Below, in pieces: positions 7,503 to 15,371 of a stretch of DNA of 54,290 nt (positions are counted from its first letter, which is position 1; each line of letters starts with the position of its first letter). This stretch comes from CAZRHH01 sp964599885 (GTDB taxonomy: Bacteria; Chloroflexota; Dehalococcoidia; DSTF01; JACRBR01). The notes under the pieces were generated by a model that was given only the letters and a program-made list of their open reading frames with translations, searched no databases and was not told where the DNA came from. A program made the translations under genes and the position numbers. The DNA lies in assembly GCA_964599885.1 (NCBI GenBank), contig CAZRHH010000016.1, positions 1-54,290 on the forward strand, given 5' to 3'.

Positions 7503-7659
7503 GGTCTAACTTTCGGATGTCAGCGTTCCAATTTCGTGGTTCCAAGCGGCGCCGCAAGGGTTGCGGACAAAGTCAATTTTTACATACTCGCCTTCGCGGC
7601 TGCCGGGGACACTTTGCCTCATCACTCTCCCCTCCACGCACCTCAGACCGATTATATCA

Positions 7660-7671
7660 GAACGTCAGTTC
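7660..7671. promoter_or_regulatory. possible LexA-type box GAAC-N4-GTTC
   Basis: GAACGTCAGTTC matches the Gram-positive LexA consensus core GAAC-N4-GTTC. It lies between divergent genes, 90 bp before the gene at 7762, beside an AT-rich TTATAT that could be a -10. A match of eight fixed bases is expected by chance about once in a window this size. Confidence 0.25.
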
Positions 7672-7761
7672 TCACCACCAGTTGGATCGCGACCGCTTCC
7701 AGTCGTATGATCAATACATCCCAATTTGGGGCGCTTGACGGAAGGATACGAGGGGGCACCC

Positions 7762-8493
7762 ATGAGTGACCCAAAGTTGAAGCTCGACCACGCTCGTGGC
7801 CATCTTGACAGGCTTCAGTCGGAACTAGTTGAGTTCGAGAGGTTTCGCCCGTTCCAGCATGTGCGCGATTGGGACGAGGAAGGGGTCGCTTACGTCTACC
7901 GAGCACAGGTGAATCGCGAACCGCCACCGGCAGTTGGTCTCCTCATTGGCGATGTCCTACACAATATTCGCTCGGCGCTCGATCATCTTGTTTGGGAGCT
8001 CGACGATCGTGACGCCGATCTCAAGAGAGAGACGGAGTTCCCGATCTTCCTCGAACAAGAGCGGTATCAGAAGGGCGCGCTTCGCAAGGTTGCAGGTCTC
8101 TCGGCGGACGCACAGTCCATCGTCGAAAATTTTCAGCCCTACCACAGTCCAACTCCGGATCTCCACCTTCTTTGGGTTCTGCATGCCCTCAATAACTTGG
8201 ATAAGCATCGCACCATTGCCGTGGTCGTCGGGCAGACCCGCGCGCCCTTGACGGTTACTCGTCACAGCGAGGATGAGTTGGAGATCGGCTACGCGAACGT
8301 TCAATTCGTGGCGGGGGAGGAGATCCTGCGGATAGCTGTCGACGACGTTGAGCGCCAGAGACAGTTTGAAGACTACGCGACCTTTCGGTTGGCGTTTGAT
8401 CAGGGGGAGCCTGGTCGAGGAGCGGGAGTGACGGAAGGATTAGGCCAGATCTACGAGTACGTCGCAGGAGTGGTATTCCCTGCTTTAACCTAG
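7762..8493 (+). CDS. hypothetical protein, possibly acquired
   Basis: A 243-aa cytoplasmic protein. ATG at 7762 follows GAGGGGG; an in-frame start at 7726 lacks a site. The N-terminal third is helical (HARGHLDRLQSELVEFERF), then a conserved-looking segment GDVLHNIRSALDHLVWEL and an LNNLDKHRTIAVVV stretch. These RSALDHL and LDKHR signatures recur in uncharacterised bacterial proteins found in accessory regions, and I know of no function. Codon use is more AT-tolerant than in the neighbours. Confidence 0.75.
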   Translation: MSDPKLKLDHARGHLDRLQSELVEFERFRPFQHVRDWDEEGVAYVYRAQVNREPPPAVGLLIGDVLHNIRSALDHLVWELDDRDADLKRETEFPIFLEQERYQKGALRKVAGLSADAQSIVENFQPYHSPTPDLHLLWVLHALNNLDKHRTIAVVVGQTRAPLTVTRHSEDELEIGYANVQFVAGEEILRIAVDDVERQRQFEDYATFRLAFDQGEPGRGAGVTEGLGQIYEYVAGVVFPALT

Positions 8494-8837
8494 CGAACCC
8501 CAAGCAGTTCCACATCGAAGATCAGCTCCGCGTTCGGCGGGATGACGGGCGGCGAGCCGCTGGCGCCGTAGCCGAGATTCGCGGGGATGATGAGTTGGCG
8601 CTTGCCGCCGACCCTCATCGTCATCACGCCCTCGTCCCAGCCGCGGATCATTTGGCCGATGCCGATGCGGAACTCAAACGGCTGCTTGCGGTCGACCGAG
8701 CTGTCGAACTTCTTGCCGTCGGTGAGGGTGCCCGTGTAATGCACGCGCACCGTCTGTCCGGCCGCCGGCGACGCGCCGTCGCCCACGACGTCATCGACGT
8801 ACTTCAGTCCGCTCGGTGTGGTGACGGCGTTGGCCAT
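8490..8837 (-). CDS. FKBP-type peptidyl-prolyl cis-trans isomerase, cytoplasmic
   Basis: A 115-aa single FKBP domain catalysing proline isomerisation in folding proteins. Landmarks are VHYTGTLTDGKKFDSS, IRGWDEGVMTMRVGGKR, IPANLGYGASG, IPPNAELIFDVELL. These contain the usual Tyr, Phe-Asp, Trp, Tyr and Phe pocket residues. No signal peptide. ATG at 8837 follows AGGAG. It lies next to a secreted paralogue (8895-9437), so the pair probably arose by tandem duplication. Its stop overlaps the convergent hypothetical gene by 4 nt. Confidence 0.95.
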   Translation of the reverse strand: MANAVTTPSGLKYVDDVVGDGASPAAGQTVRVHYTGTLTDGKKFDSSVDRKQPFEFRIGIGQMIRGWDEGVMTMRVGGKRQLIIPANLGYGASGSPPVIPPNAELIFDVELLGVR

Positions 8838-8894
8838 AGTTGATGCTCCTGGAATTACTGCATTGCGTTGGCGATCGGTGCTGGCAGTGCGCGC

Positions 8895-9437
8895 CTATTG
8901 CACGCCCACAAGTTCGACGTCGAAGATGAGCGCGGCGTTCGGAGGGATCACGGGCAGGTTGCCGGTCGCGCCGTATCCTAGTTCGGTCGGGATGATCAGG
9001 CGGCGCTTGCCTCCCACCATCATCGTCGCGAGGCCTTCGTTCCAGCCCGGGATGATGCCGCGCGTGCCCAGCGGAAAGTCGATCGGCGTGTTGTTGTCGC
9101 GCGATGTGTCGAATTGCGTACCATCGGTCAGCCAGCCCGTGTACTGCACTGATAGCGTCTGGCCAGTCTGCGGGACGGCGCCCGTGCCAACCACCTCGTC
9201 GATGTAGCGCAGGCCGCTCGCCGTCGTCGTGATCTCGCCGTCGAGCGGCGGAATGCTCGGCGCGTTGCCGTCCGACTCCGCGGCGGATGGCAGGCTGCTA
9301 CCGGTCGCCGCGGACGGCGATTCGCCCGGCCGGGGGACGCCGCCGACGCCCGTGTCGGGCTGCGTCGTTCCGTCATCGTCGCCGCAGCCGGTGAGTACGA
9401 GCGCCGCGGCAAGCACGGCCGAAAGTAATAGCTTCAT
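8895..9437 (-). CDS. FKBP-type isomerase, lipoprotein
   Basis: A 180-aa extracytoplasmic FKBP. The N-terminus MKLLLSAVLAAALVLTGCG is a signal peptide with lipobox LTGC, followed by a Gly/Ser/Pro-rich linker to about residue 65. The FKBP domain then runs from TASGLRYIDEV to the end (VQYTGWLTDGTQFDTS, IPGWNEGLATMMVGGKR, IPPNAALIFDVEL). ATG at 9437 follows GGAGGA; a longer in-frame start at 9569 gives a non-homologous extension. It likely folds secreted proteins at the outer face of the membrane. Confidence 0.94.
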   Translation of the reverse strand: MKLLLSAVLAAALVLTGCGDDDGTTQPDTGVGGVPRPGESPSAATGSSLPSAAESDGNAPSIPPLDGEITTTASGLRYIDEVVGTGAVPQTGQTLSVQYTGWLTDGTQFDTSRDNNTPIDFPLGTRGIIPGWNEGLATMMVGGKRRLIIPTELGYGATGNLPVIPPNAALIFDVELVGVQ

Positions 9438-9523
9438 AGCTCCTCCTGACCGGTCATTGTGAGCGCACACCCATTGCGGCGCAAACCCGGTGGGTGACGA
9501 CGGGGCCGAAAAAGCGGAGCCGC

Positions 9524-9556
9524 CGGGTGTGGCGAACTCGGCCGTCGCCACACCCG
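9524..9556 (-). terminator. 12-bp inverted repeat, probable terminator
   Basis: A perfect 12-bp stem (CGGGTGTGGCGA with TCGCCACACCCG) around a 9-nt loop. A short T-run occurs on the minus strand about 15 nt further on, next to a second GC-rich hairpin. It lies just after the stop of the small frame at 9582. Confidence 0.5.
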
Positions 9557-9581
9557 CGGAATCTGTCACACCGTCTGCTGC

Positions 9582-9806
9582 TTACGCGGCGACGGGTTCG
9601 TGCGTCCCGGCGCGCGCCGCCGCTTCGCCGAAGATCGCGGCCACATTCTCCGGCGAGAAGAACTCCTCGACCCGGACGGTCCCCTCGATGACACCAAAGT
9701 GCGTGGCTCCGTCAAACGGATGCGCAACGTATGTTGCATTCGGCACGGGCGCGCTTGACGCTCCGGGCGGCAGACGGTACCAACAGGCGAATGTGGATGC
9801 GCGCAC
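9582..9806 (-). CDS. small hypothetical protein or gene remnant
   Basis: A 74-aa frame from a GTG at 9806, or 54 aa from a GTG at 9746. The second half is coding-like and GC3-rich (HFGVIEGTVRVEEFFSPENVAAIFGEAAARAG), while the first 20 codons are not. The longer form would overlap the divergent lipoprotein start at 9791, so the shorter start is more likely. A hairpin follows the stop. It could be the 3' remnant of a larger gene. Function unknown. Confidence 0.35.
   Translation of the reverse strand: MRASTFACWYRLPPGASSAPVPNATYVAHPFDGATHFGVIEGTVRVEEFFSPENVAAIFGEAAARAGTHEPVAA
9755..9783 (+). promoter_or_regulatory. promoter of the lipoprotein gene
   Basis: TTGACG (9755-9760), a 17-nt spacer and TACCAA (9778-9783), followed after 7 nt by the ATG at 9791. 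The -10 is imperfect, but the geometry matches the other leaderless starts in this window. Confidence 0.4.
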
Positions 9807-10558
9807 GCTGGTACCGGCCGAAGCACTGGATCGCGCTCTGCGTGCCGCTTGCTGTCTCCGGCGTTTTGACGTCGTGCGGGCTCGCCGATGAGTTGCCGCC
9901 GGTGGCGACGCCGACGATCAAACCCGGCGCCAACCTCTTCGTAAATCCCGGATTTGAAGACGCCCGCGAACCGTGGCGCGTACTCGATCAACCCGGGTGG
10001 CAGCCGTTCGAGGTCAGCGACACCGTGTCGTACTCCGGATCACACAGCGCATCGCTGTCGCTGGCGGACCGCGACAGCGCGATTGGCACGAGTATCACCG
10101 GGGCGATTCAGGAGGTGAGGCCGGCCGCGTTTCCGGAGTTCCTTTCGGGTTACTACCGGGTCGACGAATGGGAGCCCAACGCGACGTTTCAGTACCTGCA
10201 GTTCGTTGCCGTCGTTAACGGAGGCGACTTCGGCGACGACCTTGCCACTCACCAGATCCGCTTTCCGCTTGCGGGCATCGACCGCGCGCCGTTTACGCTG
10301 TCCAACGCCCAGTTCCTGTTCCTGAGCCGCGACGCGCCAGACCTGGGCGAGTGGATCTACTTTGGGTACCCAATCGGGCATGCGTTTCAGCAGAAGTGGG
10401 GACGGGTGCCTGCCGGCTTCGAGTCGATCGAGTTCTTCTTTGAGGTCCGCTACGACGGCAAGACTGCAGAACAGCCCGTCAGCACCGCCCAGGTGTACTT
10501 TGACGACTTGTATGTGGGGCCGCAGCTCGACAACCCGAACCGCCCGCTGGAAGACTGA
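9791..10558 (+). CDS. lipoprotein with carbohydrate-binding-like beta domain
   Basis: A 255-aa exported protein. A signal peptide (residues about 12-30, HWIALCVPLAVSGVLTSCG) ends at a lipobox-like TSCG. After a Pro/Thr linker, NLFVNPGFEDAREPWRVLD begins a jelly-roll-like domain of the kind found in CBM4/CBM9-type and NPGFE-type surface proteins, and SYSGSHSASLSL fits the same fold. The C-terminal half (FFFEVRYDGKTAEQPVSTAQVYFDDLYVG) continues it. It probably binds a surface or ligand; no catalytic residues seen. A second possible start is the ATG at 9797. Confidence 0.75.
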   Translation: MWMRARWYRPKHWIALCVPLAVSGVLTSCGLADELPPVATPTIKPGANLFVNPGFEDAREPWRVLDQPGWQPFEVSDTVSYSGSHSASLSLADRDSAIGTSITGAIQEVRPAAFPEFLSGYYRVDEWEPNATFQYLQFVAVVNGGDFGDDLATHQIRFPLAGIDRAPFTLSNAQFLFLSRDAPDLGEWIYFGYPIGHAFQQKWGRVPAGFESIEFFFEVRYDGKTAEQPVSTAQVYFDDLYVGPQLDNPNRPLED

Positions 10559-10623
10559 CATGGCGTATTCCTGACCGAATCGGTACACTTTTCACATCCC
10601 CGATCATCTGGAGGAGTCCGCCC

Positions 10624-11034
10624 TTGCCTACGTACGAATATCTGTGCGAGAACTGCGCCTACCGCTTCGAGAAGCGTGAAGGCTTCGATGCGCCTGCCCG
10701 CCAGAAGTGCGAGAAGTGCCGCAAGAACACGGCGCAGCGAATGCTCTTCGCGCCGCCGATCGTCTTCAAGGGCTCGGGCTTCTACAAGAACGACAGCCGC
10801 GGCGCCGATACGTCGGAAGCGGGCGGCGTCCAATCGAGCTCGAATGGTAGCGGCAAGGGCGACGAGAAGGCGGCCGCTCCGGCCGCGGCAGCCGCGCCGA
10901 GCGACGGCCACGGCCACTCCCACGGATCCGGCGGCCATAGCCACGGGCCCGAGTCGACGCCTGCGCCGGCCACGCCCGACAAGTCCGATAAGCCCAAATC
11001 CAAAGACACCGCCAAGCCCGCCGCAACGAGCTAG
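10624..11034 (+). CDS. FmdB-family zinc ribbon protein
   Basis: A 136-aa protein. The N-terminal 40 residues form the zinc ribbon (PTYEYLCENCAYRFE..QKCEKCRK, two CxxC pairs) of the FmdB/putative regulatory protein family. An FKGSGFYKNDS segment common in this family follows. The tail is low-complexity Ala/Ser/Pro with a His-Gly run (HGHGHSHGSGGHSHG-like) that may bind metal. It starts at TTG 10624, 7 nt after a strong GGAGGAG; no ATG fits. It lies 4 nt before dtd in the same operon. Confidence 0.88.
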   Translation: MPTYEYLCENCAYRFEKREGFDAPARQKCEKCRKNTAQRMLFAPPIVFKGSGFYKNDSRGADTSEAGGVQSSSNGSGKGDEKAAAPAAAAAPSDGHGHSHGSGGHSHGPESTPAPATPDKSDKPKSKDTAKPAATS

Positions 11035-11038
11035 CCCG

Positions 11039-11503
11039 TTGCGCATCGTCGTCCAGCGCGTTGCGTCCGCGTCGGTCACGGTTGACGGGGAGAGCGTCGG
11101 GGCGATCGGCCGCGGCTTGCTGCTGCTCGTCGGTGTGGCGGCGGGCGACGACGCTGCGCTTGCCCAGCGACTCGCGGCGAAGTGCGCGGAGATGCGCGTC
11201 TTCAGCGACGACGCCGGAACATTCGACCAGTCGCTGCTCGATGCCCACGGCGAGGCGCTCGTCGTTTCGCAGTTCACGCTGCTCGCGGACACGCGCCGTG
11301 GTCGCCGGCCGAGCTTCACTGATGCAGCGGCGCCGGACATCGCCGCGCCGATTGTCGACGCGTTCGTGGCCGCGTTGCGCGCACTGGGCGTAAGCGTCGC
11401 GACGGGGCGCTTTGGCGCGAAGATGGCCGTTTCGCTCGTGAATGACGGTCCCGTGACCATTCTCATCGACAGTGATGAACTCGACCGGTCGCGCCGCGGT
11501 TAG
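11039..11503 (+). CDS. dtd: D-aminoacyl-tRNA deacylase
   Basis: A 154-aa enzyme that removes D-amino acids (and glycine) mis-attached to tRNA. It has the two family signatures, SQFTLLADTRRGRRPSF and the GPVT motif (VNDGPVTILID), plus the N-terminal RIVVQRVASASVTVDG. The start is TTG at 11039, which matches the family N-terminus exactly (LRIVVQRV). It has no ribosome site of its own and sits 4 nt after the fmdB stop, so translation is probably coupled. Convergent with the P-loop kinase; the ends overlap by 4 nt. Confidence 0.95.
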   Translation: MRIVVQRVASASVTVDGESVGAIGRGLLLLVGVAAGDDAALAQRLAAKCAEMRVFSDDAGTFDQSLLDAHGEALVVSQFTLLADTRRGRRPSFTDAAAPDIAAPIVDAFVAALRALGVSVATGRFGAKMAVSLVNDGPVTILIDSDELDRSRRG

Positions 11504-12042
11504 GCGGCGGGAAGCACCAGGCAGTCGCCGCGCCCGCAGGCGTCCATGATCGCGTCGGCTGTTTCATCGGCGCTCATGCGGGAGTTGTCGAACGTGCAGC
11601 CCGCGAAGTCGCCCCACTCGACGAACTGTGCGTGCATCTGGCGGAGCTGCGGCTCATGCACACGCACCGTCGCTTCGCGCTCCAGCCCACGGCGAATCGT
11701 CTCTTCGAGCGTCGGCAGCAGCAGCGCGAGATGCACGGGCACGTTGGCCGATCGCAACTCGTCGAGATACACCGGAAGCAGGTGCGGCCCGATCACGCCA
11801 TCGATCATGACGGCGTACAGTTCTTCGGCGTAGGCGGCGGCGGCGCGGGCGGCGGCGCGCGTCACCATCAAGTTCTGGCGGTCGGATGCCGAGAACCACG
11901 GCCTGATGTAGCCCATGCGTATCGCATCGTAGAAATCGTCGGTCTGCAGATGCACCGTGCGGTCATACCGCGCGCACAGTGACTCGGCCACGCTGCTCTT
12001 GCCGCTGGCCGGCGGACCGGAGACGATGACGACCTGTGACAT
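11500..12042 (-). CDS. P-loop kinase-like protein coupled to nadBC
   Basis: A 180-aa P-loop NTPase with Walker A GPPASGKSS at residues 9-17, a LQTDDFYDAI segment where small-molecule kinases place catalytic acid residues, and a lid-like REATVRVHEPQLRQMHAQF. It resembles chloramphenicol phosphotransferase/zeta-like or gluconokinase-like kinases. Its ATG shares a base with the nadC stop (TGATG), so it is translated with nadC. This position suggests a role with a pyridine nucleotide precursor, but no signature for nicotinamide riboside kinase can be asserted. Function therefore open. Confidence 0.8.
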   Translation of the reverse strand: MSQVVIVSGPPASGKSSVAESLCARYDRTVHLQTDDFYDAIRMGYIRPWFSASDRQNLMVTRAAARAAAAYAEELYAVMIDGVIGPHLLPVYLDELRSANVPVHLALLLPTLEETIRRGLEREATVRVHEPQLRQMHAQFVEWGDFAGCTFDNSRMSADETADAIMDACGRGDCLVLPAA

Positions 12043-12917
12043 CAGACGCCTGTCGCGTCGAGGCTGATGTCCAGCGCCGGGGCTGAGTGCGTCAACCGAC
12101 CGACAGAGATCAGATCAACGCCCGCCTCCGCGATCGCGTGCGCGTTCTCCAGCGTTACGCCGCCGGACACTTCGAGAACCGCCGCGCCCGCGACGATTTC
12201 GACGGCGCGCCGAATGTCGTCGATTTCCATGTTGTCGAGCAGGATGATGTCGGCGCGGCCTTCGAGCGCCTCCTTGAGTTCGTCAAGCGTCGTCACTTCG
12301 ATCTCGATCCGCATCGTGTGCGGTGATGCAGCGCGCGACTTCGCGATGATTTCGCCGAGTTCCGATGCGCCGCGCTGGCGGGCGGCGGCGATGTGGTTGT
12401 CCTTGATCAAGATGCCCGACGCCAGATCGAACCGGTGATTCTGACCGCCACCAGCGCGCACAGCGTACCGTTCAAGATGGCGCATCCCGGGCGTCGTCTT
12501 GCGCGTGTCGAGAATGCGCGCCTTCGTGCCGGACACGGCGTCGACGAAGTCGCGCGTAAGCGTCGCGATGCCCGACATGCGCTGTAGCAGGTTGAGCGCG
12601 ACACGCTCGCACGACAGGATCGCGCCCAGCGGGCCCTCGATCTCCGCGAGTTCGGCGCCGGCTGGTACGCGGTCGCCGTCGGCCGCCAGCGTGTCGAACG
12701 ACACCATCTCATCGATGCCCGTCATCGCCGCCGCCGCGACGGGCAGCCCGGCGATGACGCCCGGCGCTTTGGCGATGATCGTACCGCGCCCCCATTGCGC
12801 GGCGGAGATCAGCGACGCCGTGGTGACGTCGTTGTAGGCGCCATCCTCGGCCAGCGCGGCGCGCACGATGTCATCGATGATGCGCGGCGGGATCGGCAGC
12901 AGCGGCGCTTCAGGCAT
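12042..12917 (-). CDS. nadC: nicotinate-nucleotide pyrophosphorylase (quinolinate phosphoribosyltransferase)
   Basis: A 291-aa enzyme converting quinolinate plus PRPP to nicotinate mononucleotide, CO2 and PPi in de novo NAD synthesis. Family blocks: AEDGAYNDVTT, LNLLQRMSGIAT, ILDTRKTTPGMRHLERYAVRAGG (PRPP and quinolinate-binding Arg/His/Lys), NHRFDLASGILIKDNH, EIEVTTLDE, ILLDNM and LEVSGGV. ATG at 12917 comes immediately after the nadB stop (TAAGG ATG), as expected for a coupled operon. A longer start at 12983 would overlap nadB by 64 nt. Confidence 0.97.
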   Translation of the reverse strand: MPEAPLLPIPPRIIDDIVRAALAEDGAYNDVTTASLISAAQWGRGTIIAKAPGVIAGLPVAAAAMTGIDEMVSFDTLAADGDRVPAGAELAEIEGPLGAILSCERVALNLLQRMSGIATLTRDFVDAVSGTKARILDTRKTTPGMRHLERYAVRAGGGQNHRFDLASGILIKDNHIAAARQRGASELGEIIAKSRAASPHTMRIEIEVTTLDELKEALEGRADIILLDNMEIDDIRRAVEIVAGAAVLEVSGGVTLENAHAIAEAGVDLISVGRLTHSAPALDISLDATGV

Positions 12918-12919
12918 CC

Positions 12920-14482
12920 TTAACGCTCTTTCAGCATATGGCTTTCGGAGTGCGCCTTCCGGAACGTGATGTGACGGCGCCATGCCTCGCGTGGCTCTGG
13001 AAAGTCGGTGCGGTAGTGCGCGCCGCGGCTCTCTTCGCGGATCAGCGCCGCCTCCGCCATCAACCGGCCGGCGAGCAGCATGTTTGCCAGCTCGTGTGAT
13101 GGCCGGTCATTCGGTTCCGGCAGCGCCGCACGCCAGGCGCTGAGCCGGCGCGTCGCATCGGCGAGTCCGCCGCCGTCGCGGACGATTCCTACCTTATCCC
13201 ACATCAGCGCCTGCAGCGACGTGCGATCCGGCACGCCGCCACCCTCGTCAGCAAACGGCGGCAACTCGCGCGCGTCGCCGAGTGGTTCCGCGGCGCCATT
13301 CGCCGGCGAAAGCGTGCGCTCGATGATGCGCTTCGCGAAGACCACCGTCTCAAGCAGGGAGTTGCTCGCGAGCCGGTTCGCGCCGTGGACGCCCGTACAG
13401 GCAACCTCGCCACAGGCGAACAATCCGGCGATCGTCGTTTCGCCCCAGGTGTTCGTCCGCACGCCGCCCATGATGTAGTGCGCCGCCGGCGATACCGGCG
13501 CCGGTTCTTTCGTGATGTCGACGCCGTGCGCCAGGCAGTGGCGGTAGATCTGCGGAAAGCGCGCCGTTACACGTTCCGGCGCCAGATGCGTAATGTCCAG
13601 GTACACGCGGTCCGTCGCCGTGCGGTGCATCTCGCTGACGATGGCGCGGGCGACGACGTCGCGCGGGGCCAGTTCGGCGCTCTCGTGGTACGACGGCATG
13701 AAGCGCTCGCCGGCTGCGTTGCGCAGGATGCCGCCCTCGCCGCGCACCGCTTCCGAGATGAGAAAGATCGGGACACCCGGCAACCGGAGCGCCGTCGGGT
13801 GAAACTGGATGAACTCCATATCCTGCACTTCGGCGCCCGCCCGGTAGGCGAGCGCCACGCCGTCGCCTGTCGCGATCTCGGGGTTCGTGCTGACGCGGAA
13901 GAGCTGGCCGCAGCCGCCCGTCGCCAGCACGATCGCGCCGGCATCGAACCGCTCGACCTCGTTCGTGCGCGCGTCGAGCGCTTGCACGGCCGTCGCGCGG
14001 CTGCCTTCGACGACGATGTCGGCGACCTGCATGTGTTCCTTGATCGTGATCCGCGACATCTGCGCCAGGCCGCTCAGTGAGATCTCGATGTGCGAGCCCG
14101 TCGAGTCGCCGCCGGCGTGGAGGATGCGGTTACGGCTGTGCGCCGCCTCACGCCCGAGCGCCACTTCGCCATCGGTGCTGTCGAAGGGCACACCGAACGT
14201 GACGAGATCGCTGATCCGGTCCGCAGCTTCATCGACAAGGATGCGCGCCGCCTCTGTATCGACGAGTCCGGCGCCGGCGGCGATTGTGTCGGCGTAGTGC
14301 AGTTCCGCGTCATCATCGGCGCCGATCGCCGCGGCGATGCCGCCCTGCGCATACTTCGTGTTGCACTCGTCGATCGAGCCCTTTGTCAGCACGCAGACGG
14401 ACCCGTGTTCGCGCGCGAGCAGGGCCGCGTACAGGCCCGCGATCCCTGAACCGACGATGATGTAGTCGAACCGCTGTGTCAT
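12920..14482 (-). CDS. nadB: L-aspartate oxidase
   Basis: A 520-aa FAD flavoprotein oxidising L-aspartate to iminoaspartate, the first step of de novo NAD synthesis. FAD-binding GSGIAGLYAAL at the N-terminus, the TKGSIDECNTKYAQGGIAAA block, the HPTALRLPG active-site segment, SEAVRGEGG and the ARVHGANRLASNSLLE-type block (here GVHGANRLASNSLLE) are all present. The C-terminal helical domain is complete. nadC follows directly. No nadA (quinolinate synthase) is in the window, so it must be elsewhere. It lies behind a palindromic operator at 14516-14540. Confidence 0.97.
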   Translation of the reverse strand: MTQRFDYIIVGSGIAGLYAALLAREHGSVCVLTKGSIDECNTKYAQGGIAAAIGADDDAELHYADTIAAGAGLVDTEAARILVDEAADRISDLVTFGVPFDSTDGEVALGREAAHSRNRILHAGGDSTGSHIEISLSGLAQMSRITIKEHMQVADIVVEGSRATAVQALDARTNEVERFDAGAIVLATGGCGQLFRVSTNPEIATGDGVALAYRAGAEVQDMEFIQFHPTALRLPGVPIFLISEAVRGEGGILRNAAGERFMPSYHESAELAPRDVVARAIVSEMHRTATDRVYLDITHLAPERVTARFPQIYRHCLAHGVDITKEPAPVSPAAHYIMGGVRTNTWGETTIAGLFACGEVACTGVHGANRLASNSLLETVVFAKRIIERTLSPANGAAEPLGDARELPPFADEGGGVPDRTSLQALMWDKVGIVRDGGGLADATRRLSAWRAALPEPNDRPSHELANMLLAGRLMAEAALIREESRGAHYRTDFPEPREAWRRHITFRKAHSESHMLKER

Positions 14483-14515
14483 GCCATAGCACCGATGCTG
14501 TGCTCACCGCGCAAG

Positions 14516-14540
14516 AGTTAGTGTCATGTTTACACTAACT
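14516..14540. promoter_or_regulatory. palindromic operator of nadBC
   Basis: AGTTAGTGT and its exact reverse complement ACACTAACT flank a 7-nt spacer. The palindrome covers the predicted -10 box and ends 34 bp before nadB, the classical position for a repressor. NAD genes are controlled by NrtR, NiaR or NadQ in different phyla, and which protein binds here is not known. Confidence 0.65.
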
Positions 14541-14560
14541 GAACACGCGAGCATGGTCAA
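14532..14560 (-). promoter_or_regulatory. nadB promoter
   Basis: On the minus strand TTGACC (14555-14560) and TAGTGT (14532-14537) are separated by 17 nt. The -10 lies inside the palindromic operator. Confidence 0.55.
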
Positions 14561-14592
14561 CCGACGGGTAGAGGCGATTGGAGATCCGATTT

Positions 14593-14630
14593 CACCGCAA
14601 AGGCGCAAAGTACGCGGAGAAGCGCAAAGG
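14593..14630. repeat. dispersed CGCAAAG/CGCGGAG-type spacer element
   Basis: CACCGCAAAGGCGCAAAG followed by TACGCGGAGAAGCGCAAAGG, a relative of the element at 5017-5053. The rest of the 14561-14751 gap holds no recognised feature. Confidence 0.5.
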
Positions 14631-14751
14631 TCTTCGCATACGTACTCCCGGGAAGCGGTGGCGCGACGGGCGAGTGTGCCCACCGACCGGGAGGGACCTA
14701 AAGGTTCGTCCCTACGATGGTTCGCTTTTGGTGGGTGATCGCGCGTGAGGG

Positions 14752-15309
14752 CTACGCGCGCTCCTGGTACTCGCCGGTGCTGGTGTTGATCTTGATCTTG
14801 TCGCCTTCGTTGATAAACAGCGGTACGTTGACGACGAGGCCGGTCTCCATCGTTGCCGGCTTCGTCGCGCCCTGCGCTGTGTCGCCCTTGAGGCCGGGTT
14901 CGCATGTGGTGATCGTCATCACCACGGACGCTGGAAGCTCGATACCAATCGGCTCGTCGCCGAGAAACAGCACATCGCAGGCGCCGTTCTCGGGAATGAA
15001 GTTCCGCGACTCACCCACCTGGTCTGCGGTGAGGGGCACCTGGTCGTAGGTCTCGGTGTTCATAAAATAGAGCATGTTGTCTTCGGCGTAGCTCAACTGC
15101 ATCGGCACGCGCTCGACGCGGACGCGCGGCCACTTTTCGCCGGCCTGGAACGAACGCTCGATCAGGTCGCCGCGCCGCACGTCGCGCAGCTTCATGCGCA
15201 TCTGCGCAGAGCCACGGCCCATCTTGATGTGCGAGAACTCCATCACCTGGTACACGCGGCCATCCAGCTCGATGGTCGCGCCACGCTTCATTTCACTCGT
15301 CGAAATCAT
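14752..15309 (-). CDS. efp: elongation factor P
   Basis: A 185-aa three-domain translation factor that rescues ribosomes stalled at polyproline. Domain I spans residues 1-65, with the KOW-like N-terminus MISTSEMKRGATIELDG. Domains II and III follow with NFIPENGACDVLFLGDEPIGIELP and TKPATMETGLVVNVPLFINEGDKIKINTSTGEY. The tip loop reads HIKMGRGSAQ, so Arg32 is at the position of the modified Lys34 of E. coli EF-P, and the usual proline is Met. ATG at 15309 follows AGGAGG with an 11-nt gap. Confidence 0.96.
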   Translation of the reverse strand: MISTSEMKRGATIELDGRVYQVMEFSHIKMGRGSAQMRMKLRDVRRGDLIERSFQAGEKWPRVRVERVPMQLSYAEDNMLYFMNTETYDQVPLTADQVGESRNFIPENGACDVLFLGDEPIGIELPASVVMTITTCEPGLKGDTAQGATKPATMETGLVVNVPLFINEGDKIKINTSTGEYQERA

Positions 15310-15371
15310 CCGGCGTCGGTCCTCCTGTTGCGGCGTCGATTCTTCATACTAACGCACGACGATGCGGCGCC

